This document shows, piece by piece, positions 1-12,500 of a DNA stretch of 64,000 nt; position 1 is the stretch's first letter, and every line of letters starts with the position of its first letter. Under the pieces are notes generated by a model. The model made no database searches. It was not told the DNA's origin and saw only the letters and a program-made list of their open reading frames with translations. The stretch comes from Euryodendron excelsum (taxonomy: Eukaryota; Streptophyta; Magnoliopsida; Ericales; Pentaphylacaceae), in contig CM065389.1 of the NCBI GenBank assembly GCA_033060915.1, positions 8,164,001 through 8,228,000 of the forward strand, in the 5' to 3' direction. A program made the position numbers and the translations under genes.

Positions 1-82
1 CATTGATCATTGAAGAGTTATTCTCATTGTTCTGAATGTCTAGCTTTTTTACTTGAAATTGCCCTCTTGTGTTTAACCTTAG

Positions 83-3000
83 GTTCTCTTGACATCATCA
101 CATGATATTCTTGCCAATCTCACTCCTGCTCTTGTTGCGGAGGCAAACATGTTGCGTGAAAGATTTGCAAATCGTTATAATCGGACACTTTTTGGAATGT
201 ACCCTAGAAACCGCAGGGGTGAGTCTTCTAGACGTGGTGAAGGTATTGGATCTAGTCTAGATAGAGCTGGCGGAATCATTGCTCGTAGGTCTATGGGAAG
301 TAAACCAGTTGAAGCTGAAGGGGCTCCTTTAGTTGACACAGAAGCTCTGAGAGCCATGGTTCGGCTGCTTCGTGTAGTTCAGGTATTTGCTTGGTTTGAT
401 TGACTCATCCTCCTATGCATATTGTCCTTTGTGATCTAAGTATTGATTTGACATTATCCGTGCAGCCACTTTATAAAGGTCAGCTGCAGAGGCTTCTCTT
501 GAATTTATGTGCACATAATGAAACTAGAGCTGCTCTGGTAAAAATCTTGATTGATTTGTTGATGCTCGATATAAGGAAGCCTGTCAATCATCTGATGATT
601 GCTTCTGAGCCATCTTATAGGCTGTATGCTTGCCAGAGTCATGTCATGTATTCTCGGCCTCAATCTTTTGATGGTAATACCTCGATTCTTTTCTCATATT
701 CATAGGTAAACTGCAATTTTTCTTTTAGTTTTATTTGTCAAATCTGAGTTCGAGTATGAACCAGGTTTTTGTTCTATAATATTTAACCAACTTTGCCAAA
801 ATCCCCTGCCTGTGCCTTCTCTCTTCATAGTACTTTAACAAGGGTGTAGAATTTTAATTAACACTTGCAACACTATAGTGCTCCTTTAGGTGATGATATG
901 GATTGATTTAAATAAACTTATTGCTACTTTTTTTTTTTTTTTTTGAGAAATAAATAAACTTATAGTTACAGGACAGGTATTGAAGTGTTTTAGGTTTTCA
1001 TCGGCTGTTTCCTTGTATAAGCTGGACATAGCCTCTTCTTGTGTCTGACACCACCGGTAACCGAGCAGGACATTTGACACATAATAAAGTAGCACCACAA
1101 TACCTTGCTTGGATTTTTTTTTTAACAAGTCCTGGCTTTGAAAAATGTTGGATGGCAAAAATTGTTAAAACTGGATGTTTTGCACTGTTCTATTTGTCAT
1201 ATTGTCCTGCAATTTTTTGAAAAGTTCATCATAGAAACAATTCTGCTGGAGTTTAGAAACATACTGCACTCAATATTTCTAATGTTTGGATATCTTGTAG
1301 GAACCTACATGCCTCGTTTTTCCTTTGCATGGATGGTCCTTTGTGCAACGAATCAGTTAGATGTTTATGTTGGTCTTGTGAGTTCAAGACTGTTGGAAGG
1401 CTAGTGCGATCGCAGTCAAGTTTGATTATGTTAAAGGGGCTAAATAGATGAGCTGGCATCTGCCCTCTCTATATTTTTGTATGGAATGTCAATGGATATT
1501 GGTTGTAGGTACCGCTATCTCCAGGAGGCATGTGGCATGGCCCACCACCAGCTGGCATGCCAGTTGGCCCTCTCCAACGGAACCTCACGCCAGCCTCATG
1601 TAGGTGGTCTTGAGGGGCCGCTCGAATAGGATGTGCCCACTTGCGCAGCGAGCCTGGGCAAGCCAAGCCAGGCTAGCCAGGCTAAGAAAGGGAACAACGC
1701 CCTCCTCCTTAGGCCAATTCTCCTAAACTTGGAAGTCTCCACAAGCTCCACGCTATTCCCCCCAGGCTCCCCCCACCTCCAATTGGGACCTTCAAATAGA
1801 TTCTGGATTGGAGGCTAGAACCAAAGTGTCCGTTGAGCCGCTTGTCCTTGAAAGATCAAGGAACCAGGATAAGATCTAATGCATTTAACGAGAAGATTTT
1901 GGACATTTAATTTGAACTCCATTAAGTAAGATATCACTTGGCAAGCTCCAAGTAGGGTACACCTCGCATCCACAAAAGATGAGGAGTGTGCCCCAAGCTT
2001 TGTCAGGCGGGTCCATAATATTGCAGGAGCACCCACTCAGCAAGGGCCATGTGTCACCTACCACAGAGGTCACAATGAGGTGAGCATAGCCAGCTAGGTT
2101 CTTCTCCCATTAGAAATAGTGGACTCATTTATGACCAACGTAATGAATGCCTGACCCACCACTCTCACGCTCCAGAATCTCCGACTCTCTCTCTTGGTTG
2201 CCTTTGGTTCTTTCCTCGCCACCTTCCAGGAGGCCCGAGCCATGTCAGTGACCGCTAGGATTCTCAGAAGGGTCCCAATCAAGTCCAGTAGACCCCCCCA
2301 CCAAACTGTCCACATTGGTCATACATCCTAGGGAAGTCCTGGCCAGTTTATCTCATGGTAATAATTTCCAACTTCCTAAAGCTCTACGAAGTACCATCAC
2401 ATAAGAAAATTAAAGATATTGATTGCAGGAACTCTGTATGCGATTAGGAAATAGGAGTTTGGTTAACCATTATTTCTTTCTTTTTTGTCCTGTTCCTTTG
2501 TTCATTTTCCTGCTATAGTTCAAAGTAGGTTTTGAAGGAATGCTTGGTTGTGGATTCTGTTGATTATAGTTTGTTGTTTTTTTCTTTTTGAGGTACTTAC
2601 TAGTTTCACATATCTTGTTCTTGCTTCATAGGTGTCCCTCCTTTGGTGTCTCGGCGTGTTCTTGAGACCCTGACCTACTTGGCTCGAAATCATGCTTATG
2701 TGGCAAAGATATTGCTTCAGTTTAAGCTGCCTCAGCCACTCCTACAAGAATCAGAAAATCTTGATAAGTCTCGTGGCAAAGCTGTGATGATTGTTGAAGA
2801 GGATGTGATAGTAGGAAAGAACCATCAGGAAGGATACTTTTCTATTGCGTTGCTTTTGAGCCTTTTGAGCCAGCCCCTATATTTGAGAAGTATAGCACAT
2901 CTTGAGCAGGTGATGATTTACAAATTTGTAATTTTGTTGGCTTAATTATTTCTCTAATACACTAACTTGGTTTTGTTGGGTTTCTTTCCATATGGGATTC

Positions 3001-6000
3001 TTTTTTCAGCTACTAAATTTATTGGAGGTAATTATTGATAATGCTGAAAGCAAGTCTAGTTTATCTAATGAATCTGGGGTATCTGCTGCGGAACAAACTT
3101 CTGGTCCTCAGATTTCCATGTCAGAGGCTGAGATAAATGCAGGCTCTAGTGCCATATTCTCTGGCTCCGATATTACATCATTGAAGCCCAATGACTCCTC
3201 CAAACCCTCTGCTTCTAGTGCAAATGTGGAGTGTGATACTCAAACTGTACTGTATAACCTACCGCAAGCGGAACTTCGGCTTCTATGCTCACTGCTTGCA
3301 CGAGAAGGGTATAATGGACTGTATAGCTCAACCTTTTCTTTTTGGTTTGCTGTTATGTTGCTTTGCTTGCAATTACACAAGGGTGTATGTGTTCCGCTAC
3401 TCATTTATGATTTATCTAATTGTAGCTATTATAGGCTCAAGCCACGCTAAGGCCGTAGTATCTTTTAGAGCCACAAAGGCAGAAGCCTGAGTTAAGGGAC
3501 ATGGTGATAGACGTTAAACAGCTCACAATGAAAAAATTCAAAATATGAAAAACAAACTAGTTGCAAAACATGAAAGTGATTTTTTTCGCAGATCAACTAA
3601 AGGCTAGTGTTTTTGATAAGTAAGAGGGGCAGCAAAACTATGGTTACTGTATCCTTTAACTTTGCATTTGTTCAACTAAATCAATGTACAATTGAAGCAC
3701 TTCAAAGTGCATTTGAAGTGAAAATAATGAAAAATTAAACAAGAAAGGGTTTTCTTTTGGCTATCGACAAAGAGGGTTATCACTGCACACATAATTTAGG
3801 TAGTGCATCATCCTAAGACCATTTATGTATGGGACACACAATAGTGATTTGAAAATGAAGTCAATAAAGTGCACTTTTCTTGCTTATTGAGATCATCAGA
3901 AAGTGTGCCTTAGGACTTTGCGAGTGCGTGAAGTGTATTGATGAGCATGGAGTTTTTTCGTGGGCCTTGTTGTGCCTTTAGTAGTCATGTTTCAGGTAAA
4001 AAAAATTTCATTTGCTATCATAACACTTCCATAGCTTCATGTGTTGAACAATTTTCTCTTTTTGGAGACATTTGTGCTGTATCAGTGTTGCAACATTAAG
4101 TGCTCGTTTGGTTTGGCTTATAAGCTGGCCTTTTGATTTAGCTTTGTTTGCTTATAACAAAAAAGTCGAGATTTTGAAGCTTTTTTGCTTTTTTTTTTTT
4201 GGCTTTTCTGCATATCTTATCCTGTTAAAAGCAAAAAAGCTGAAAAAACCTAGCTTTTTTGCTTATAAGCCAAAAAAGCAAAATAAAAAAAGCTGCAAAA
4301 AAGCCAAACCAAACGAGCCTTAAATATGTAGAACATTTGCTCTATATCAGTAACTTATTTTTGTTTTTCTTGCAGCTGCAATTATGATCATTACTCTATT
4401 GTTGTTATTCAGGCCATCAGAGTTTTCCTTGGGTTTGAATCGCAAGGATTGTATTGATTATGCTGTGTTACAGGGGTTGTTAAATAGAAAGTTTAATCTG
4501 GCCTATAAGTGTTATACTGGAATGCAATGTGTTGTTGGATAGTTGTGTTATGTTTTGGATTTAGATATCTTAGGCATTATGCGGTCTATATCATTTTATG
4601 GTAAATTGTGTCAACACTCTCCCCTTTATTTTCTGTTTTATTTTTAGCTACCTGGCCATTCTGTGCTCACGAGTTCTTGCGATATGGTTGCAGGAACATG
4701 TTATTGAGGGTAGTCAACTAGTCTTCTGCATTGTGACAATTTGTTGTTTAGTGTAATGTCATCCATGAAATTCCCCCCATTTTTGGTCCTCTTACTTGCT
4801 CCTATTTTGGGCATCCTGATGCAGGCTGGAGCCTGCAAGGGTGACCAAAATCGGTAGGTTTCAACAAAGAACGTAGGATAATCCCTGGATGCTACTCACC
4901 GGGGGCAACGGATGTCACTTGATGTTGCTAATCGTGGATGTCACTCAACACGATCAAGTCACACACTTGATTTGTAGGAGGAATACTCACTCCAAGCAAG
5001 AGAAACTTGCAAAGAAATATTTTCAGATTCAATCTTTGATATCGTTCCTGTAGATAATATATGCATTACAAAATGTGATTCAATCAAGGCAGACTCAAAC
5101 AACTCAAAACATAGTAAATTGCAACTTAGATTAAATATGCCATTATGCTCCTGCATCACATCCTTAGCTTAGCTTCTTGGGAATATTGAACTTCTGGATT
5201 TCTTGGATTAATTTGTTCAAATTTCTTTTTTGTCACTCTTATCCCTGTCTAATATTTCATTTCTCCCCAGTCTGTCAGATAATGCATATGCTATGGCAGC
5301 AGAGGTATTGAAGAAGTTGGTTGCAATTGCTCCAACTCACTGTCATCTGCTTATCACTGAGCTAGCTCATTCTGTGCAAAAATTGACCAAGTCTGCGATG
5401 GACGAGTTACACATATTTGGAGAAGCAGAAAAGGCACTGCTTACTACTACTACATCTGATGGTGCTGCAATTTTGAGGGTCTTGCAGGCATTAAGCTCGC
5501 TTGTTGCTTCAATTAATGAGAAAGTGAAGGATCATCAGATTCTATCTGAAAAGGAGTACACTGCTGCAATTTCTCTGGTATATGACATCAGTGCACGTTT
5601 GGAACCTTTGTGGTTGGAGTTGAGTGCTTGCATCAGCAAAATAGAAATCTATTCAGATTCCCCACCCGATTTATCGAATAAATCTGTTATTGCCCCATAT
5701 AAACCATCTGGTGTAATGCCTCCACTTCCTGCCGGTACTCAGAACATCTTGCCATATATAGAATCCTTCTTTGTGATGTGTGAGAAGTTGCAACCTGGGC
5801 AGTCGGGTGGGAATCCAGACTTTGGTATTGCTGCAGTTTCTGATGTTGGAAATGCCACCACTTCTACTGGCCAGCAGAAAACTTCAGGCCCTGCTTTGAA
5901 AGCAGATGAAAAACTCCTTGCTTTTGTGAAGTTTTCAGAGAAGCATAGGAAGCTCTTAAATGCTTTCATCCGGCAAAACCCTGGGTTGCTTGAGAAGTCT

Positions 6001-6645
6001 TTCTCACTGATGCTGAAGGTTCCGTGCTTTATTGATTTTGACAACAAATGTGCACACTTTAGATCCAAGATAAAGCACCAACATGATCATCATCGCAGTC
6101 CTTTAAGGATTTCTGTGAGAAGAGCTTTCATTCTCGAAGATTCATATAATCAATTGCGTATGAGGTTGACGCACGATTTGAAGGGGAGGCTGACCGTTCA
6201 GTTCCAGGGGGAGGAAGGTATTGATGCAGGTGGACTTACCAGGGAATGGTATCAGTTGTTGTCCAGGGTTATCTTTGATAAGGGAGCACTACTATTTACA
6301 ACTGTTGGCAATGAATCAACATTTCAGCCGAATCCCAACTCTGTTTACCAAACGGAACATCTCTCGTACTTTAAGTTCGTTGGGCGAGTTGTGAGTACCT
6401 TTTTATCATGCTCACTTGGTTGAGTTGCTAATTATATTCTTCTTGCTTATGCCTTTCCCTAAATATTTCAGGTTGGGAAAGCACTTTTTGATGGACAACT
6501 TCTTGATGTTCATTTCACTCGATCCTTCTACAAGCATATCCTTGGTGCTAAAGTGACTTACCATGACATTGAGGCTATAGATCCTGATTACTTTAAAAAC
6601 CTGAAGTGGATGCTTGAGGTATGTTGCATACTTGAATGTTAAAGT

Positions 6646-6715
<70 letters not shown>

Positions 6716-8608
6716 TGATGTATATCACTGTTACCTTCGCCGAAGTCCACCAAACATTTGTACTGAGTGCCTTGTTTACTTTTGCAGAACGATATCACTG
6801 ATGTTCTGGACCTTACTTTCAGCATTGATGCTGATGAAGAGAAGCTAATATTGTATGAGAGGACAGAAGTAATGAATTCTCGCAACTCTATGAGATGATT
6901 ATTTTGTCCAACAAATATATTTTTTCATATTTTAAAAATTGGATTTACACACAGGTAACTGACTACGAACTGATCCCTGGTGGACGGAACATTCGAGTTA
7001 CGGAGGAAAACAAGCATGAATATGTTGATTTAGTTGCTGAGCACCGGTTAACTACTGCTATTCGTCCTCAAATAAATGCATTTTTAGAAGGATTTAATGA
7101 ACTAATATCTCGTGATTTGATATCTATTTTTAATGATAAGGAACTGGAACTATTAATTAGTGGGCTTCCAGATATAGACTGTGAGTTCACTTCTATTAAA
7201 TTGATCATTTCCACTTTTCCTTTCTCAAATCCCAGGGTAGTTGAGGGTTACTTTTCTCACAATATATTTTGTATTAATGTATTTCAGTGGATGACATGAG
7301 GGCGAATACAGAGTACTCTGGGTACAGTGCTGCATCTCCTGTCATCCAGTGGTTCTGGGAGGTGGTTCAAAGTTTCAGCAAGGAAGATAAGGCTTGTCTT
7401 CTGCAGTTTGTGACTGGTACCTCAAAGGTATGTTTCTTCATTTTATTTGTATCCCTCAGTCTGCATGTGCTTGATTCATTGAACTAAATTCTAACTAAAG
7501 TTGGTAATAGTATATGAACTCTTAACTAAATCTGAAAATTCATATCGGGGGAGGCTACGCATATGCCAGGGTGTGTTTTGGGAGTAGTAGTCAGCGAAAT
7601 GTAAGAGGGAAGAAGCGAACGAGAGAAAAGAAGGCCTTATCAGCTTCAATTTCCATCCATCCACCACTTTAAATATTATTCTCATCTTACATTTCTGATG
7701 CTAATGCTGATAGCCCTGGCTGGCATATTCTTAATGTTCTTGGCAATCTGGCTTTATGTTTATGTTTGTCCCCTAGGAGGAAGACTCCTTCTATATTGAC
7801 ATGACACTTGACACATACTTATAGGGGAATTAGATAAGGGAGGAACCCCCGAGTTTTTCCTGTGATGTAATTTTTGGGGGCCTTTTCTTTCTTTGTTGTT
7901 TTTTTCTTGGTGCATATTCTGGGGGGTCCATTACAACATAATTTCTTGTCTTCCTTTTTAGACCTTCCGAAGTGATGGTCTTTGGTGTTTCCTTTTGTTT
8001 CAATAAAATTGCTCTGTAATTCAGTAAAAGCCTAGTGACAGAAAACCTAGTTCCTTTGCTGTACTTCTTGGGGTCTATTTCTCTATGATCAGAACTGTAT
8101 GTTGAAGGCCCATTTCATTCTTCATATCATTTTCATGACACGTTCATTTGTTGCATTTTGTTATGAAACATATTGATAAGAGATTGAAACTGGGCCATGA
8201 ACTGTTACTTTAAGGATTCATTGTTTAAGCAATGCTGTGTATTCATGCAGGTGCCTTTAGAAGGATTCAGCGCACTACAGGGAATCTCAGGCTCACAGAA
8301 GTTTCAGATTCACAAGGCATATGGCAGCCCTGATCACTTACCTTCAGCTCATACTTGGTATCCTCATTCTCCAACCCTAACATGATCATGCATTTATTTG
8401 AACTGTATAGGCTGTTAGTGGGAAGTGGCTCTCATGCGTTTCACCATTTCATGGTTTTATTTTATTCTCGGGAAAGTTAATGAATTTCTTCTTTGGGTAA
8501 TGCAGTTTCAACCAGTTAGATCTACCGGAGTACCCTTCCAAACAACATCTAGAGGAGAGACTGCTGCTTGCTATTCACGAAGCCAACGAAGGGTTTGGAT
8601 TCGGTTGA
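83..8608 (+). CDS. UPL1: HECT-type E3 ubiquitin ligase UPL1/UPL2, C-terminal 1,002 residues
   Basis: Ubiquitin ligase that accepts ubiquitin from an E2 on a catalytic cysteine and passes it to substrates. The window opens in an intron. Exons: 83-382, 466-673, 2632-2909, 3010-3308, 5271-6390, 6472-6618, 6788-6868, 6955-7180, 7288-7427, 8251-8357, 8506-8608. All have AG/GT borders and their phases add up to 1,002 codons plus stop without a break. The HECT domain starts near base 6100 ([18 protein letters not shown]) and includes [29 protein letters not shown] and [16 protein letters not shown]. The catalytic Cys is in [14 protein letters not shown]; its codon is split across 8356-8357 and 8506. 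The end, NEGFGFG, is the family terminus. UPL1 and UPL2 are about 3,700 residues, so the rest lies upstream of the window. UPL1 and UPL2 cannot be told apart from this part. Two introns of about 2 kb (674-2631 and 3309-5270) carry inserted repeats. Confidence 0.96.
1470..2335. repeat. GC-rich insertion-like block in a UPL1 intron
   Basis: The 674-2631 intron changes abruptly near 1470 from AT-rich DNA to a GC-rich block that ends near 2335. The block has no convincing coding sequence on either strand, although short open frames exist. The composition jump, and the intron length of 1,958 bp against about 80-100 bp for most other UPL1 introns here, suggest an inserted element such as an LTR fragment. 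I found no terminal repeat or target duplication. Confidence 0.3.
4096..4323. mobile_element. MITE with near-perfect terminal inverted repeats in a UPL1 intron
   Basis: The left end reads GTGCTCGTTTGGTTTGGCTT and the right end, reverse-complemented, GGCTCGTTTGGTTTGGCTT. Both are flanked by TTAA (4096-4099 and 4320-4323). Inner sequence is also largely self-complementary (GCTTATAAGC on the left, GCTTATAAGCC on the right), so the 228-bp unit could fold into a long hairpin. The GCTCGTTTGG ends resemble PIF/Harbinger (Tourist) MITEs; the family assignment is inference. Confidence 0.75.
6648..6715. repeat. Compound (CT)n(CA)n microsatellite in a HECT-domain intron
   Basis: A run of CT dinucleotides passes directly into a run of CA with one AA interruption, inside the 169-bp intron 6619-6787 of the UPL1-like gene. 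It makes up about 40% of that intron, so length variation here would change intron size markedly. Confidence 0.95.
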
Positions 8609-9567
8609 GAATTAAAATGGGGGCATAATGTACCTCTATCATGTAGATAAAATATAATGTTAAAAAGTTTGTCTTGAAAGGAAGAAGTTACAAAGTAACG
8701 GTCACCATTTGAATATTCATGTTGATAACATGTCAATATACTGTACAGTCTTTATTTATGGCAGTTTTTGGTTATGCCAATTTATTTTTCTTCTTCTTCC
8801 TCCCTTTGGTTTTGTGGTTTTTTTTTTTTTTTTTTTAATCTATTTTTGCAACCAATCTGCTCATTTAATTAGGCAGAGTTCTTTAATGATGCTATCAATA
8901 CTGGCTATGGAGCTATCTGCAATGGAAAATTCTGCAGGTTACGTTAATGTTATTAGAGCGTCTTGTTATTCTTACTCCTCTCTTAGTACTCAGGAATCAT
9001 CTAGCACTGTGAGAAGTGGATTTCTGTCTCTATATTGTCTCAGCACGTAATGAAAAGGATTCAAATCGGTTTCTTAAATGAGATGACTATCAAGATTATG
9101 CCTATGACTTACTATTGCTTTTAAACTATCTGATGGAAATTGAGGGAATTCAAACCCATTCTGTTCCGCGCCCACGCCACTTGTTGAATTAACTCATTTA
9201 CATTCAGTTTGGTTAATGAAAGGCTCTAACGGGAAATTGCAGCGCAAGGCAAAGCTACTTCAGCAGCTTTGTGCAACTGATTCAATTGGCGCAACCAAAC
9301 GTGCCCTTACACCAACGTGCTTGCTGTCACGCGCGCTGAAGGCGCGTTATGCACCTCTACTCATCAGAGGACAAAAAGCGTATGGCCAACAGCACACCTT
9401 TCGGCTTCGTTTCCAGACAATAGCTAGTTTTGCGTTCGTATCACTCGTGTATATAGATATGTATATCTCTCTCTCTCTCTATTGCTCTCGCTCTAGCTCC
9501 CTCCCCATTCTCTCCCCTCGTTCTCTGTCTGTACATTCTTGCCGGTTACAGAGATAGAGAGAGGGAA
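8609..9567 (+). other. UPL1 3' UTR and intergenic spacer
   Basis: The 959 bp between the UPL1 stop and the next start codon hold no gene. The first part is AT-rich and should be the UPL1 3' UTR; it contains a long T run near 8819-8836. The last 150 bp are pyrimidine-rich and are best read as promoter and 5' UTR of the gene at 9568. Confidence 0.6.
9450..9500 (+). promoter_or_regulatory. TATA-like box and CT-rich leader of the DRE2-like gene
   Basis: TATATAG at 9450-9456 lies 112 bp upstream of the ATG at 9568. It is followed by a CT-dinucleotide tract (about 9465-9500), a common plant core-promoter or leader feature. The transcription start is not shown by the sequence. Confidence 0.4.
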
Positions 9568-12500
9568 ATGGACTTCGAGGATGGGGTGTTGATAATTACA
9601 GACTCAATCTTTGTGGATGCAACAGTGGTGGAGTGGGCACTCCGGCATTTATCCGTTGGACTCAAGAATTTGAGGATTATCACGCAGGCTTCTCTTCTTG
9701 GTCGGTACTTGGCCCTAGAGACTCATTGATTGTTTTACTAATTCAGTTCCCTACATAGTATGCCACTGTTATATTTAATTATTGGATTATAGGGTTTTGA
9801 TCTGTATAAAAAAAGAATTCGATTTTCGTAACTCATTTCGTGTTATGACATGTTTGTTTGCTAAAAAAAAGTTGGGAAAAGGGAATAAATTAGAAAAATA
9901 AAGTCAGGGAAACATGCTAATCGCCCGATGAAAGAAGAACCTCCACTTCACTGTGCCTGATAATCCTTTGGGTTACATTAAGTGTTTTATATTTTTTATT
10001 AGAGAATAAATTGGAAAATTAGATTTCAAAACTGCCATTACTTTCCTCAATTTCCTTGGCGACCAGATGGAGGGTCATCTTCTTTTCTTTAGCCCTATAT
10101 TTGGGAAGTTCTAATTGTTATAGAATTTTCTGTTATTCTTCTCAAATTTCTTATCAAAGTATAAGTCCCTTGAGGGAAGAGGAGACAAATACCTGGATGA
10201 ACTCTCAACTCTAACCACCAAGTCAAAAAATTCCAATATTACGCTTGAGAGTCATGGGATTACTTGGGGCTCAATGATTGCAACACCAACTTCAAGGGGT
10301 CCATAGGCCCTGCTCTCGACCCAGACTGGTGTGGGAGTGTCAAGGTGCCATTGGAGAATCAAGTATACATCGTAGACGGAGCATAGTCGAGTGGATAATC
10401 TGCTCACATGGGACGAAGGAGGTTTGAGTAAATTGGTGTGAATGGAGATGGGCATGGCTGGGTGGAGAGTTCACTCAACCAAGAGAGGGAGACCGAGCAC
10501 GTCTGGGAGGTTCTTTGGGGATTGCCTCTGACTGCCTTGGTTTGAGGCTAAGGTATCACGCACATTAGTCTCATCTGACAGAATTCTGTAATGGAGGGAG
10601 GGTATACTCGTGGTGTGATCCCATTGGCCTTGGTACTCAAAAAAAATAATAAAAAATGAGAGATCCCATTGGTCCAAGTGTTGCCTCAAGAGATTGACAT
10701 ATGGGTCCAAGGCCAATAGAAGAGTTTACGTGCCTTCTACCTGGCTTGCCATATGGACCTACAAGGTGATAATGTAGTTTCCTAGGTTTGAACTTTGCAA
10801 TTGTTATTTTATCCTTTCTTTTTTTTGGTGTGGAAGCAGTATTTCAACGCTTTGTATGTTAGGTTTAGTAATAATGTGGCATATTCCTCTAATAATGTTT
10901 GTATCTGCTTTTTTAGTGCAGAAGGAAGCCTTTGTTTTAAGTCATCTTCGTTGTCTACTGTTATTTCAATCTCAGAGAAGCCTGGCTTTCATACCCAACT
11001 GTGGCTATTAGAATTGGCCAAAGTGCTTAAGCCTGGAGGTTTTGTCTTTTTACAGGAACCTTCCTTCTTCAACCGGAATGAGGATCTTGTAAGTTTTACG
11101 AAGATGCAATACATGTGCATTTGCTTTCTATTTTTCTCGGGTTTGCTAAATTATTGTTGATGTGGATCTCTGATTTTAGGTTTTGGCTGAGTCAAGGGCT
11201 TGTTTAGAGCGGAACCTTTTATTTGCTGGGTTTTATGCAACTGAGGATTTTGAATGCCTTGATCACTCAGCTGAAATTAATTGTACGCCTCAAGGTTTTG
11301 AGTTTATTTCGGTAATCTTTCAATTTACAATACTAAGTTATTTAGTTTTATTATATTTTTTAATTATTACCAAATATAAAAGTAGCCAATTGATTGCATT
11401 GACTTTCACGGGGCACTTTTTTACCTAGCTAGTTCATGGGCATGCATTGGTAGCTTGGTGATCACCTGAGTGTCATATAACCAACACAAGAATACACATG
11501 ATACTCGGTGGTATGTTTCCAACAGTACAACAACACATTTCTTTTGGCTTGTGAGGAAAAAGAGTGCCCTTGTGACAAATGTGATTTTGTTTTCAGGCAA
11601 TCTTTTGCGGAAGTGTTTTGAAAAATGGCCCCGTGAAATTGGTTTATCCCCCTGAACCTGATATTTAATAAGTGAACCCCACCCCATAAACCAGCTGAAA
11701 TTGCTGTTTCGATGTAAAAGCTTCAACATAATAAAATACTGATGATCTCATATGTTCTAGGGGAATTCAACGATTGCCAAGTTAACCCTTATCAAATTTA
11801 AACCTTCTCTGATCCATCTATAGTTGTATAACCTTATTCTTTAGAGATACTCTATCAAGGAGATTCTTGACTGCCCATTTCACCACAGAAGTGCTGTGTT
11901 TTGGAAACTTGAATCACTGCATCGTGATCTAGGATATGCCTGATCGATAATTGTAATCTTTGCTATATGACTATTAATGTCTAAGCATGAAGAAATCAGT
12001 CTTTTAATTGAAATTCCATGATGAAATGTAACTTGAGGAAGGAAGTTCGCATAGTAGTGGCGAGTATACTATCTTCTATGCTCTGTTAAGCCAGGGAGAC
12101 CAGAGAAGGGCAAGAAATTTCACTCTGCAAAGTTAACTGTTTAAGCTAAGTGACACTTCTCATTGAATCCACGTTAGTTTATGTAATTGCATGCATTATC
12201 GTAGACACATATTTTGATAGAATTTGAACATTACACAGTAATTGTGTAAGCAAATACTATTTTATTCTATTTAGTCTTTGGGTATTTATTTCATGAGGAT
12301 GCTTTTTCCTCAATATATGCTGTGTAAATTTTTTCACTTCCCTTTCCTATTTTTACTTTTTGAACTTTAAAGATTAATTTTGTTTTAGTACATCTGTTAC
12401 TCCATTTGGCAGGACCTTTAAAGGTACCTGCTGGCTATTTGATCTTTATATGGTCAGTGGGCAGTTCTGGGTAAAAACAATGGTAGACATTTCATCCAAT

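Noticed and set aside
886..1458. Overlapping open frames on both strands
   Set aside because: They lie in a UPL1 intron, are AT-biased, lack any domain, and have no splice support.
4797..5160. Candidate LTR fragment in a UPL1 intron
   Set aside because: Composition differs slightly from the surroundings but no ends, primer site or coding sequence.
5739..6068. 109-residue minus-strand frame
   Set aside because: Antisense of the UPL1 exon; the plus strand has clear family similarity.
6412..6885. 157-residue minus-strand frame
   Set aside because: Shadow of UPL1 exons and of the CT/CA microsatellite, which translates to Arg-Glu and Val-Cys repeats.
10250..10720. Moderately GC-rich frames in intron 1 of the DRE2-like gene
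   Set aside because: No recognisable domain, terminal repeat or tail; could be an old insert but nothing supports a specific call.
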